Source of the DNA: Telopea speciosissima
Taxonomy: Eukaryota > Streptophyta > Magnoliopsida > Proteales > Proteaceae
DNA: 64,000 nt
Direction of reading: 5' to 3'
NCBI RefSeq assembly: GCF_018873765.1
Contig: NC_057925.1
Span: 760,927-824,926, forward strand
The notes beneath the pieces were generated by a model. That model made no database searches, was not told the DNA's origin, and saw only the letters and a list, made by a program, of their open reading frames with translations. The translations under genes and the position numbers were made by a program. Below are positions 48,421-59,105 of this stretch, one piece after another. The first letter of the stretch is position 1. The number at the start of each line of letters is the position of its first letter.

Positions 48421-50333
48421 CATGAGACGATAAGTTGAAGGATTCTTATTGTTTTAGAATACGGGTTACTATTTTACACAACTCAATTACTAATTGAATT
48501 GGCTTTGAAAAATTTCTGTATTTTTTTGGCATTCTTATAATTTTTAAAGTGCCATAACTGGGATAAAATAGGAAAATTGTCAAATCTAGGTTTTGAAGCT
48601 GAATTGGCTCAATCAAGAACACAGACTCACATACTTTGATAGGGATTGGGAACCTTGTGTTAGTTGGAGCAATTCAACCTCCATCTTTTGTTTCAGCCTA
48701 GTCGAAAAACACTAGTCTAGAAAAGTCTCTACAAATCTAAGTACATAAGATAGGGACTAGTTACGATGTGTGAAATAGGGGTTCTTTATTCATTTCTGCC
48801 CAATTTTATGAGAGGGGGATAGGATCATGCATGCTGAGTCCAAATTCCAAAATATGATTTAACAAGGATAAGATCTGGATTATTGTCCAAAATAAAATCC
48901 AGAGATAAACATGAACTTGGGGGTTGGTGTTTGTTTATTAATTGATTATGGTCTCATCACAAAACATATTGGAGACTCATAATATAAACACAAATTTAGA
49001 AATTTGTTTGAAGTACATTCTTTACCTTTCATTCTTTTTAAATGACATATTTCAATCACCAAACTGAACAAATGGCCATTGAAACAATTTTACGTCATAC
49101 TAGAATGGAGAAACTAACTATAAAATGATTATTGAATAATAAGTCAATGTTGACCACTTAGGCATGACGAACCCTCATTGGAGTCTACTCCTGCCCTCTC
49201 ACAATGTTCTATTCTTTGAGATTTGCAGGTTCATCGACCAATGTAGCTTGTGTCAGCCAGAAGTCAGTTTTTTACCGTAAATTTTGATGTTGCATATAAT
49301 TTAAAGCCTATTGCAATTCCTTCTTCTTATTTATCCATCCCTGAAACAATAACGTTTAGCAACAGAAAGATACAGAGTTGAGGGAACTCTCATAAGACGA
49401 TGAGTTAAGGGATTCTTTCTGTTTTAGAATACGGATTACTATTTTACACAACTCAATTTCTAAGTGAATCAGCTTTGAAAAATTTATGCATTTTTTTAGC
49501 ATTTTATAATTTCTAAAGTGTCATAACTGGGGTAAAAAGAGAAAATTGCCAAATCTAGGTTTTGAAGTTGAATTAAATCAAAAACACAAACTCACATACT
49601 TTGATAGGGGTTGGGAACATTGTGTTAGTTGGAGGAATTCAACCTCTATCTTCTGTTTCAGCCTAGACGAAAAATACTAGTCTAGAAAAGCCTCTGTAAA
49701 TCTGCGTACATAAGGTGGGGACTAGTTACGATGTGTGAAATAGGGGTTATTTTATTCATTTCTGCCCAATTTATGAGAGGAGGACAGGACCGTGCATGAT
49801 GAGTCCAAAACATGATTTAACAAGGATAAGATCTGGAATATTATCCAAAACAAAATCCAGAGATGAACATGAACTTGGGGGTTGGTGTTTGTTTATTAAT
49901 TTATTATGGTCTCATCACAAAACATATTGGAGATTCATAATATAGACACAAATTTAGAAATTTGTTTGAAGTACATTCTTTACCTTTCATTCTTTTTAAA
50001 TGACACAAGTCAGTCACCAAACTGAACTGAAATGGCCACCGAAACAATTCTACATCATACTAGAATGGAGAAACTAACTATAAAATGATTACTGAACAAT
50101 AAGTCAATATTGTCTACTTAGGCATGACGAACCCTTATCAAAGTCTGCTCCTGCCCTCTCATAGTGTTCTATTCTTTGAGATTTGTAGGTTTATCGACCA
50201 GTGTAGCTTGTGTCAACCAGAAGTCAGTTTTTTGCCGTAAATTCTGGTGCTGTATATAATTTAAAGCCTATTGCAATTTCTTCTTCTTTACCCATCCCTG
50301 AAACAATAACGTTTAGCAACAACAAGATACAGA
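48421..50333 (+). repeat. Direct tandem duplication of a ~970-bp segment
   Basis: Copy A runs from 48421 (CATGAGACGATAAG) to about 49383 and copy B from 49391 (CATAAGACGATGAG) to about 50333. Both end in AACGTTTAGCAACA and AAGATACAGAG. Copies share order throughout, with scattered substitutions and small indels. The segment includes the end of an array unit plus about 700 bp of other sequence. Confidence 0.88.
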
Positions 50334-50640
50334 GGGGGTGCAAGGATCAATCTACCAGTAATTTGAGATGTCCACCAAAATAATTAAGAAAATTGGGGGC
50401 AGATCCATCGATCAGGGACTAGGGCCGTCTTATCTTTCTAGTATTTGGGTGAGGAGATACGGGCCAAAGTGGGAGAAAGTATTGTTGCAGGCAGGCAGCC
50501 TCTTTTGGCATTGCAGCGGTAATGAACTCTTTCCAATCTTGGAGTAGTAGTGTTGAGGTGATAGTGGAAGATGTGACCATTGAAATTGAGGAATACTATT
50601 GGAAAGAATCTTCCAAAACATACATATCTATATATATGTA
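50334..50640. other. Right edge of the array, spacer
   Basis: Unique-looking sequence after the second 970-bp copy. No gene recognised. Confidence 0.4.
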
Positions 50641-52382
50641 ACTAAGGGGTTAGATTACTTATCTTAATGTACACAAATCGAGATCAATGACAACAATCTC
50701 AAGCACCATATAACGAACGCGTCATAAGCCTGAAAACCATAAAGAAAATAAGAAATTGTTGGGCTGAGTCATGATGAAAGTCACTCTCCTTAAGACTGTA
50801 GACGCCCCTATGGTTCAACCGGGTCCTTACAAATCAACCTCCAAGATAAAACAGTGCTCCAGTTAAAGCTATCTAGTAATGATGCACTTCAAATACTAGA
50901 CTACTAAAGGCATGGAGAGCTGCACTCAATTAAACAATGGAGAAACAAGATTGAAAGAAAAACAAAAGAACTTTTCTCAAAAATTATTAGAGAGATGGGC
51001 AATACTCTTCTCTTTATATAGGAGACCAAAAGACACCCCAAGGGATGTCTCCAAAGGATATGCCCATAAAACATGTCTTTTCCAATAAGACTTGTTTGTT
51101 GACCATTCAAACAAGTTTTCCAATAGGCACATCCATTGGTCATTAAAGTGTTTATTAGGAAACGACAAAACCCTCTGATAAACCTTTTTATAAAAAATAA
51201 AAAATATTTTAAAATTCCAACAAATTCAGCTTCGGAATTATGAGGATGGAACACCATTAGATGAAAACTGCCGTAATTGAATCGAGGATCAGCAAATGGT
51301 GGTAGTGGACCGACTTGCAGCTCATGTATCAACGACCATTGGCGCTCATCTTCCTCCTTGTTTGAATGGAAAACCCATACCTTAATAAGCATGCAAGAAA
51401 TATCGAGCGCTGCCATCTGGAGTAGGCCATCAGTAGATTCTCCCATGACAAAGGGTCCGCCGTAGACGAATGGAGGAGTTTTAATCATCTCTAGATGATT
51501 CTCACCATCTCCCTTATACAGATCATACACCTCAATGTCGAACAAATCATGACTCAGCCAGTGAATGGCTCCTCTTATCACGGTGGTCTTCATTGGTCCG
51601 TACAGGCTGCTATAAAAGCCAGGGCCAGTGACAGGTACCGTGGATTGCCTCCATTCACCAGTCTCTCACCAGTCTCCGAGGAGAAAGTCTCAATCTCAAT
51701 GGCATCTCTTGTGTTGATGTTCGAACCACGCCGCCATCCTCCGAACGCACCACTTTGTATCAGATTGATGAAACATCGGCAACAGGAGCAGAGCGCACAT
51801 CATCACAATCGACGGCAACACCAACCAAACCCATAACCGGTTCTCTAAACGATTGTTGCTTCGTACAAGGAGGAAGTCGATAAGACTCCTTGGTGACAAG
51901 GTTGAATATGTAATACGTCGTCCTAGAGTTATGAGTACCGCATAGAAAAAGTCCATCGGTAGAACAGATGATATTGCCAAGCAAGTTACAGAATTTTTTG
52001 AGATGATTCAAACCTGATGATATCTCCAACTTCTTCTTTCACTATTGAAAGAGTCACTTTCAGTGGTGGTGGTGGTGGTGATGTTGCCAAGAATTTCATT
52101 GGTGGCATCTGAACTTTGATAGTTCCGAGACCAGAGACGATTTCTATGGATGAGGTTTGGAAGAAGCCCAAAAGGCAGCATTGACGATTGGGATGGGACA
52201 GGAACTATCACAGAAACAAGGGTGGGAGAGAAGGTAGTGCTACCTCTTTGATACACACTTGATCTGATGACCGGTTTGAGTGGCAAGAGAATAAGAATCT
52301 CTGCTAAGATGTCATCACTGCAACACAAATCTGCGCCACCGTCTTTGCTCTTCAGAATGCGGCTATTAGGGCTGCTCCTCAT
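50641..52382 (-). pseudogene. F-box protein with F-box-associated domain, decayed and interrupted
   Basis: F-box proteins are substrate receptors of SCF ubiquitin ligases. The start at 52382 gives MRSSPNSRIL, then the F-box LCCSDDILAEILILLPLKPV; the expected continuation (IKCVSKR.HYLLSHPCF) is in another frame and holds a stop. Downstream pieces in changing frames look like an F-box-associated beta-propeller domain: ICSTDGLFLCGTHNSRTTYY, NLVTKESYRLPPC, then TVPVTGPGFYSSLYGP, MKTTVIRGAIHWLSHDLFDI, and WVFHSNKEEDERQWSLIHEL. At least three frame changes are needed, so it is a pseudogene. After FHPHNSEAEF (51223) a short LTR interrupts it; the remaining 3' part lies left of 50757. The GC- and codon-rich look suggests that decay is fairly recent. 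Confidence 0.8.
50758..51221 (-). mobile_element. Short solo LTR (about 465 bp) inside the F-box pseudogene
   Basis: Plus-strand ends are TGTTGGGCTGAGTC and TTTTAAAATTCCAACA. AAATT lies at both edges (50753-50757, 51222-51226), taking the terminal T and A as part of the duplication. On the minus strand it has a TATA-like CTATATAAAGAGAAG near 51010. The LTR-like ends and promoter suggest a copia-type or TRIM solo LTR. No coding parts. Confidence 0.62.
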
Positions 52383-54056
52383 CTTTTCGGCAGATTTCAA
52401 TCCCTAAACACGTACGACCCACTTCAGACCCACTTCAGGATGCTTGGGTTTTGGAATAGAGTGAGAAGAGATGGAAACTTACTAGTTGCCCTAAGTGGAA
52501 GAGAGAGATCAAATCAAAGTATGAAAAGGAAATCCTATCAACCAAAGAGATTCTCTTAAATATTATTCCTTTTTTAAATTTAGAGAGTGACCAACATCAG
52601 TAGCGTAGCGTAGAGGAAATTTAATCCCAAGATTGAACTACATAAGGAGGAGGGACTCAAGGAAGATTTAGAACAACTTTTCATGTGCCATGACAGGAGT
52701 GTCCATTGGTCTGGTTTGGATTATCGATCCGGTTCTTTAACAGTTGAGCCTTAAGGGGTCAGGATCAGAATTGGACCAATAAGCTAATCGGTTCCAAACT
52801 TGAGATCTAGAACCATTAACTAACGGGTGGTGGGCCAATTCTATTTCTTAAACGGTTCCTAGTAGTCCAAAATTAAAAAAATAATAATAATAATTTATCC
52901 CCTAACACATGCTATAAATATTTAATAATATTATCTTAAGACACTAACTACAATCACATGAGATATGCTTCATTTTTTTTCTTAAATCGCAGAACTAGTC
53001 TATATCACCTATTGTTTTTTATTAATTAACAAATAGAACACCACCACCCTCATATGTTAAAATTATTTTAAGGTATGTTCTTAAGTTAGCATTCTCAAAT
53101 GGACCCTTAAAATTCACAGCCAAATCTTTTGTAAAATAGCATATGAGATAAGTGGTACCAGCCAAAATTGAAAGACTAAAAAATAAAAGGTTTGACATTA
53201 TCTCTCATGACCATTAGTCTTAAGAATTATATAGTATATAGGGTTAGAATGTGAGTTTGTTTCTGTTCCACAAGTTCCTAATTGGTAGATTTAGAACCGG
53301 ACCAATAACTTATCGGTAGATCCAGAATCGGACCAATAAACTATTGGTGAGGCTATTTCCAGTTTCGATCCGGTTCTCTATCGGTTTAATGATACTGACA
53401 AAGGGTAAAACGATTTAAAATCTTTTTTCTTTCTTTTTTAGAAAATAGAGCAAAACGATCCGATAATAGCTGATCCGTATCCATATCTACTGAAACCAAT
53501 TACTTAAACCATGGTACAACAGTTAGATTGTATAGGATGGAGGAACAAGTGGGTTGGGCTTGGTTCAGAAATGGATAAATTTGGATCCAAATTGAACTTC
53601 AGCCCCAGCCTAGCCCGTTTCATTTCAGCTCAAAGTTGAGCCCAGCACAATGGCCGCTCAACCCCAGGCCTCAGAGGATCCAAATCCGACATTAAAGACC
53701 AGAGAAATGGGGTTGTTGAACTCAACCTATACATGATAAGACTCCAGCTACACACAGCTGGGATTCGGAATCATCTTCCTAGTCCAATATTCCTACCATT
53801 GGGCCCAATGGTATAAAATCTACATAACACCATTTTGATTGTCGGTATCAAAAGGAAGATAGGCGCATTAGGGTGGGCGAAATGATCACCTTCCCCCTGA
53901 ATGGCAGCCCATGCGTAGCCTGTGCTCCGGCACAGAGAGCATTTTCCCATATATATACTACTCTTGTCAGTTCGAGTTTCTATTTTCAACTATTGTTTAT
54001 CTATTCTCATGCGTAAGCTATGATGCCAAACACTTTGGACGATGAGCTCACAATGC
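52383..54056. other. Spacer with element remnants
   Basis: 52695-53405 looks like an old hAT-like MITE (AGGAGTGTCCATTGG at the left, ATGATACTGACAAAGG at the right, repeated ACCGGACCAATAA words inside), too diverged for certainty. The right half of a hairpin MITE is at 53866-53950. No gene recognised. Confidence 0.45.
53866..53950. mobile_element. Hairpin MITE, copy 3 (right half)
   Basis: GTAGCCTGTGCTCCGGCACAG and AGAGCATTTTCCC match the right half of the family at 7848-7985. The left half is absent or unrecognisable. Confidence 0.55.
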
Positions 54057-54057
54057 A

Positions 54058-54063
54058 TATAAA
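54058..54063 (+). promoter_or_regulatory. Possible TATA box of the first SDR gene
   Basis: TATAAA 165 bp before the chosen ATG, with an A/G-rich leader (54100-54140) in between. Confidence 0.4.
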
Positions 54064-54227
54064 TGTATAGGTAAGAAAACTTAACTACAAATTCAAACCA
54101 GAGGAAGAGGAAGAGGAAAAGGAAAAGAAAAGGAAAAGGGTATCAGCAAATCAACCATTTAATTAAGCTGTTGGCCACCGATCGAACAACATCACTTCAT
54201 TTCGTCTCTCTTTCTCTCGATCTACTC

Positions 54228-55034
54228 ATGGCTGGTGTTGATAGTGGAATAATTAGCAGTCCTCAACTTCCCCTGGATGGGCGGGTGGCAATAGTAACGG
54301 GAGCTTCACGCGGCATCGGTCGTGCTATCGCTCTCCACCTTCGATCCCTCGGTGCCAAAGTCGTCATCAATTATGCATCTAGCTCCAACCAAGCAGATCT
54401 CATAGTTTCCGAGATCAACTCCAATTCCGATTCTCAATCCGTCCAAGCCATAGCAGTCCAAGCCAATGTGTCGGACCCTCCACAGGTCAAGTCCCTATTC
54501 GACCAGGTCGAACAAGCCTTTGGCACTACTGTTCATATCCTGGTCAACTGTGCAGGGATCTTGGATCCCAAGTATCCAACCCTAGCCAATACCACCGTCG
54601 ACGATTGGGACTCCACGTTTGCCGTCAACACCAAAGGTGCTTTCTTGTGCTCTCGAGAAGCCGCCAACCGCATGAGCCGTGGTGGAGGTGGACGCATCAT
54701 CTGCATCACGACATCGGTGGTGGGATCGTTGCTTCCTGGATATAGTGCCTACGCAGCGTCGAAGGCTGCTGTGGAGACGATGACCAAGATCCTAGCCAAG
54801 GAGCTCAAGGGCACGGGGATCACTGCTAATTGTATCGCCCCTGGCCCCGTTGCCACGGAATTGTTCTTTGCCGGTAAGACAGAAGCGACCATCAAGAGAA
54901 TAGTGGACGCTTGTCCCTTGGGTCGACTCGGAGAAACTCAGGATATCACTCATATCGTTGGGTTCCTCGCCTCTGACTCTGGCGAGTGGATTAACGGACA
55001 GGTGATCCGCGTGAATGGTGGCTTTACCGTCTGA
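54228..55034 (+). CDS. Short-chain dehydrogenase/reductase, NADPH-dependent aldehyde reductase-like (paralog 1)
   Basis: Classical SDR that likely reduces reactive carbonyls with NADPH. Intronless, 268 aa from the ATG at 54228. The cofactor-binding motif TGASRGIG is at residues 24-31, NCAG at 107-110. The catalytic set is Asn134, Ser163, Tyr175 and Lys179 (YAASK). The PG motif after the active site (IAPGPVATELFF) and the C-terminal INGQVIRVNGGF are typical. Basic Arg28 in TGASRG fits NADPH preference. The length matches the family (~260-270 aa), close to Arabidopsis At3g03980/At3g04000 and At4g13180 in recalled similarity. Paralog 2 lies 4 kb downstream on the same strand. Upstream in-frame codons from 54171 lack an ATG and are leader. 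The substrate is not shown by the sequence. Confidence 0.93.
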   Translation: MAGVDSGIISSPQLPLDGRVAIVTGASRGIGRAIALHLRSLGAKVVINYASSSNQADLIVSEINSNSDSQSVQAIAVQANVSDPPQVKSLFDQVEQAFGTTVHILVNCAGILDPKYPTLANTTVDDWDSTFAVNTKGAFLCSREAANRMSRGGGGRIICITTSVVGSLLPGYSAYAASKAAVETMTKILAKELKGTGITANCIAPGPVATELFFAGKTEATIKRIVDACPLGRLGETQDITHIVGFLASDSGEWINGQVIRVNGGFTV

Positions 55035-57005
55035 AATGAATCTTTAATTAATTAGGAGGTAGGACTTGGGACCCACCCTATCTCCTATCTGATTGGGATG
55101 CGAATATCCCCTCAATTTTGTATGTGGCTTCTTCGCAACTTCCACCGCCCATTAATAAATGCTAATATTCTTATAAACATTGTAGATCCATCATATCATC
55201 CTTTCAATGGATATCTAAAAATTTTGCAGACGTGAGCGTCTAACTCTAAACTCGAAAGTGGAGTCTGAGTCTGATCTTTCACCCACATCTTCTAAGTTGA
55301 AAGTTTCAAACGTCTAATTGAAATGAACGAACAGCTACAAAGTCAAATTTCTGCAATAACTGAGTACTTTCGACAATGCATGCTTATAGGATAAACCGCG
55401 ATCGTGAAAGCCAGATACCTCTGTAGGGTTGTAAATTTTATTGAAAACACCTTTTGACTTTTTTGGGAGAATATCCTCAATATTCAAACGAAACATTTAA
55501 TGTCCAAACTATACACATATCTACATTATTGGTTTGTTTTCCTAGTGTATTCAAAATTAAATCTATTCTATATAATTAAAAACAAATGCAACATGTAAGT
55601 AGAATTACACTTTTAAACTTTGCGTGACAAAACATAAAACGATTTTATATGGAGAAAGTTTTCTTGTGATACAAGGTAAACTCTTCACCCACAAATTTAT
55701 TGTCATAATCCGAGTATTAATGCGTATCAATTGAGATACGGATCATCCATATCAAGCAAGAACCAATCATTTAGCCACTCAAAATATTGATACAGGAGTT
55801 TTTGTGGACCATTTTGCCATCCCCTATTCTGGCTCAACCGATATGGTATCTACCATATGGCCGATCCAATCCCTATACTCATAACTGTGTTTATAACTAC
55901 CTATTTATTGTAAGCCTACTGAGGGCCCATAGTTCATTAGGGGACGACACCCCAAGAGAGGGGGGTGGGAGGAGGGGAAGGGGGGAAATAAGGATGTCTC
56001 ACATCCGATGGGAGGAGAGTTGAACCAACAACGTACCTCTCCCTTGGTAGAATGGTCCTGGTTTGATCACCGATTGTCGCATCATGAGAGAAGAGAGACG
56101 AAGGAGAGGAGAAGTGATTTCTTCGAAAATCAGGGTTTTGGGGTGATTTTTTGAGCTTTCAAAATTGATCTTTGGATGGTCACTTGCCAGGTGTCGATCT
56201 CTCAGGGGTGCACTGGACGTGCATTGGGGGATCATGCACTAGGGGCGATAAAAATCCCCAGAAAAGTACTTTAATGGTTAATCTAACAGAAAAGATGCAA
56301 CTGCTGCGAGTTCGGTGATTAATTTTGTTCATGGCAAAAATTTGTCATTGAGATTTGTAGCCTCATAACTAATAATATGGGCTTGGCTTTGTATATGAAC
56401 AATGGGAAAGAGATTGTTGCCTGGTCCTCTAGAGCCTGCAAGCATCATCCTAGATGAGACTTCTGCCTTTCCATGGGGTAGCACTGTACTTTCACATATT
56501 TCTGTATCTAGGAATAGATGCCTCGCAGGCCATGGGACCAGGTAGCGTTCTTTTCCCCGTGAAGAGATATAAGTACCAAAATACATAGGAAAACACTCCA
56601 TTTGTTCAGTTTGGACTTTGGATATTGAACTTCGGGTAAATATTCTCTCAGTCGTTGAGTGATTACACGAGCACCTTTGTCTCTATTTCTCTCCTTTTCA
56701 CATTAAATGCCTCACCGCCCTCCTATGTGTGATAATGATTTATCACACCTTTATTGGTGTCTTCTCCTATGTCGCTCAAGGATTTAGCCTACAATATCAG
56801 ATTAGATCAGATATCGGCCAATTTCAGATTTGATATCGATATTGATTTCAGGTTGTATCTATCATATTGTTTGTTGTTTTTACCCTCAAAGATACCATAC
56901 CAACATTATTTTGACCATTTTACACTCTATGTATACTGTATCGTATCAATGATCCAATATTGATCAAGTATTGATATTGGCCCTCAAAAGATAGAGAATG
57001 GATCA
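55035..57005. other. Spacer between the SDR paralogs, left part
   Basis: SDR 3' UTR (AATAAA near 55154), then AT-rich sequence. Holds the TIR element at 56403-56565 and a C/T-rich dispersed repeat at about 56690-56780. No gene recognised. Confidence 0.45.
56403..56565. mobile_element. Short TIR element, GGGAAAAGAACGCT family, copy at 56.4 kb
   Basis: Left end GGGAAAGAGATTGTTGCCTG. Right end ACCAGGTAGCGTTCTTTTCC, whose reverse complement is GGAAAAGAACGCTACCTGGT. Shares CTTTCCATGGGG and TGTATCTAGG words with the copy at 24413-24600. Confidence 0.62.
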
Positions 57006-57165
57006 TCTGCACGTACCAGCAGGTGAACGTACATCTCAGAGCCAATCACATTTTAATTTTATTTTCATAAAAACCCCTCCTCCCCTTGTAAATGGAAAAA
57101 ATAGGACAAGTGGTTGGCTCTAACATGTATGTTCACCTGTTGGTACGTGCAGAGGAACTGATCTC
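57006..57165. mobile_element. MITE, ~160 bp
   Basis: The left arm GCACGTACCAGCAGGTGAAC...AGAGCCAATCAC pairs with a right arm whose reverse complement is GCACGTACCAACAGGTGAAC...AGAGCCAACCAC. The centre is AT-rich with a C run. Typical short non-autonomous DNA element. Confidence 0.75.
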
Positions 57166-57249
57166 GACCAAGTATCTATATTGATGTCGGGCGATACATA
57201 TACTGATCCCCAAAATCTTGATGCCATTGATGAGAGAACCTTTTTTTTA

Positions 57250-58584
57250 GGGTAAATTACACGACACCCCCTGAAAATCGAACGATACTCAATTCACCCC
57301 CTCTTTTTTGAAAATACTCAACTTTCCCCCTCTAAAGTAACGGTGTTAACTTAAATCAAACCAAAAAGTGAAATGACATATCTACCCATTCCTCTCTCTC
57401 CCATCTTCTTCTCCTCTTCTTCTCTGCTAGGGCATTCTAAGTCTTTCTCAGCTACGGTAAGTTCAGAGAGAACATCAACAAAAATAAAATAAGAAAGTTT
57501 CATACAGATTTGGGAACTAGAATAGTAGAAACAACAATAATTGATGTGAAGAAAATGGATAAGAGAACAGAGTACCGCTGGGCAATAAGAAAAATAAAAA
57601 AGACAAGGAATTGACCTAACTGAGAGATTATTACCTGAGAATATGAGATTGATTAAAGGAGACTTAACCACCAAACACGGTAGTAATATTTTTTCTCCGT
57701 ACATATATGTTCCGTTCTTTACAAATTCGCTTTTATTTCTAGTGGAATTTTTATTTTGATAACAATTTCCATTTCAAAACTACTATTTAGACAATTTTAA
57801 TGGTAAAGTTTGCCCAGAAATTTCATTTTGATTTTCAAGAAGTTGAATTGTTGTTCTTTTAAAAATCTCATTTCTTAATGAATGGGATGTGTTTCATGTG
57901 AATCTAAGAATTAGAATAGCAGAAACCATGAATACATGTACTAGAGCGAAAGAGAGAAATGGAGATAAGACTTACCTTCGATTGACCAAACCGGCGATGC
58001 AAGAACCGACAATTTCTCCGGCAAAGCAAGTGCTTGTAATGAAGAGGCGAGGATGACTTACGCTCTAGGGTTCCTTTTGAAAGCAGAAGACAGGCACGAA
58101 GGGTAAGGATTCTTCACAGATTGCCCTTAATACAGTTTATACTTTATGGGAGGAGGTTGGAGAGTTGGGCACGCCGGTAGCATTTCTGCTAGCATTTAGT
58201 GGTATCTACTGTCGACTATTTTCTTCTTCATTCTGATTTATTTATTTTAGATGCTATTATTGTGTTCATTGATTGATGTACAATCCTTGTAATTTCTTCT
58301 ATTTCTTCTCTCCGGCGAACTTATGAGATTGAGTTGCAGGTCATGAGAGGAAAAGGATCAAATTTGGGGTTTTTAGATCCAAGGGTAAAATAATTACTTT
58401 ACACTGATCAAGGGTCGTTTAGGGATTTAAATTTATTTAACTTGCTGACATCATAAGTTAACCACATAAAACTAATGATAAGGACTAATATAGAGCTCTA
58501 ATACAGAGACAGGTGTGTATTTTCAAATAAGAGGGGGTGAGTTGAGTATCGCTCAACTCTCAAGGGGTGTCATGTAATTTACCC
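57250..58584. mobile_element. Mutator-like TIR element, 1335 bp, non-coding
   Basis: Long inverted ends of about 75-80 bp: GGGTAAATTACACGACACCC at the left, and at the right a sequence whose reverse complement is GGGTAAATTACATGACACCC. Both continue with CGATACTCAA and CACCCCCTC. It sits in a T-rich target with TTTTTTTA on both sides (57242-57249, 58585-58592). Long TIRs and an 8-9 bp duplication fit Mutator-like elements. No transposase is visible. Related ends are at 24813 and near 61085. Confidence 0.8.
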
Positions 58585-58592
58585 TTTTTTTA

Positions 58593-59105
58593 GGCGGGGG
58601 GATACGAACAACCCTAATCTGTTTAACCTTTTACTGAATTAACGAGAAAAGTTTGGACACACCAGGGATCTACAATAAGCTAGCACATCCCCCCCACCCC
58701 CTCTTTCCCCTTTGAAATGATCCTCTCTTCCTCTTGTATGATGCTCTGTCCCTCAACTCCATTGATGTCGCTTGCGTAGCTCATTGCACGCGGGGGATGT
58801 GCCTATCCTTCTCCTTTTGATAATTTTACCGAATTTTCCTTTGACTTTTAAGTTATTCTCCTTGGTCACTATAAATCCATAGGATTTTTACTAATCCCTA
58901 ATTAAGAATCCCTTATCCCACTCCCCCCCTTTTCTTTTTTTAATAAGGGGCCGGCCGAACCCAACCTTTTTTTCTTAATAAATGTCCGAAGTAACACGCC
59001 ACTATTCAGGCCATCTGCTTCCTTGATCTTCTGAATATCGTCGGCCTCTGTTGAGGATTTTTTTTAGGGTTCTCTGCTGGGGATTGTTTTCAGATCGATC
59101 CTCCA
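58593..59105. other. Upstream region of the second SDR gene
   Basis: Contains TATAAAT at 58870-58876, C runs near 58690 and 58925, and a GGGGCCGGCC word near 58947. No other gene. Confidence 0.4.

Larger units (their letters stand above)
35311..50333 (+). repeat. Tandem array of chimeric gene-fragment units (importin-5 / eIF2B gamma), period about 1.15 kb
   Basis: Units start at CATCGGAGACAGATTTACGC near 35311, 39677, 43434, 44580, 45853 and 47766. Each proceeds through GGATCGTCGGCTCTGATACC, an AGCATGCATTGGTATCCACC block, an AT/GT microsatellite, two tandem copies of a TGATCAAGTTGTCTTGATG block with an eIF2B gamma exon piece, a 142-bp intron, a second eIF2B gamma exon piece, an exon-like ATATAAATTTCTTTATGATG block, and a GCCAAATCTAGGTTTTGAAG end. 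Net of later insertions, spacing is about 1.15-1.27 kb. On the minus strand CTGATACCAATTGATAT reads as a TGGTATCAG primer-binding site. The array also carries importin-5 pieces at 45735-45850 and 46630-47760. Host function is not evident. Confidence 0.8.

Noticed and set aside
52695-53405. Fourth hAT-like MITE
   Set aside because: Ends resemble the family but are too diverged and no target duplication was found; mentioned only as a remnant.
57351-57704. 117-codon minus-strand frame inside the Mutator-like element
   Set aside because: No transposase or other domain; covers C/T-rich repeat sequence.
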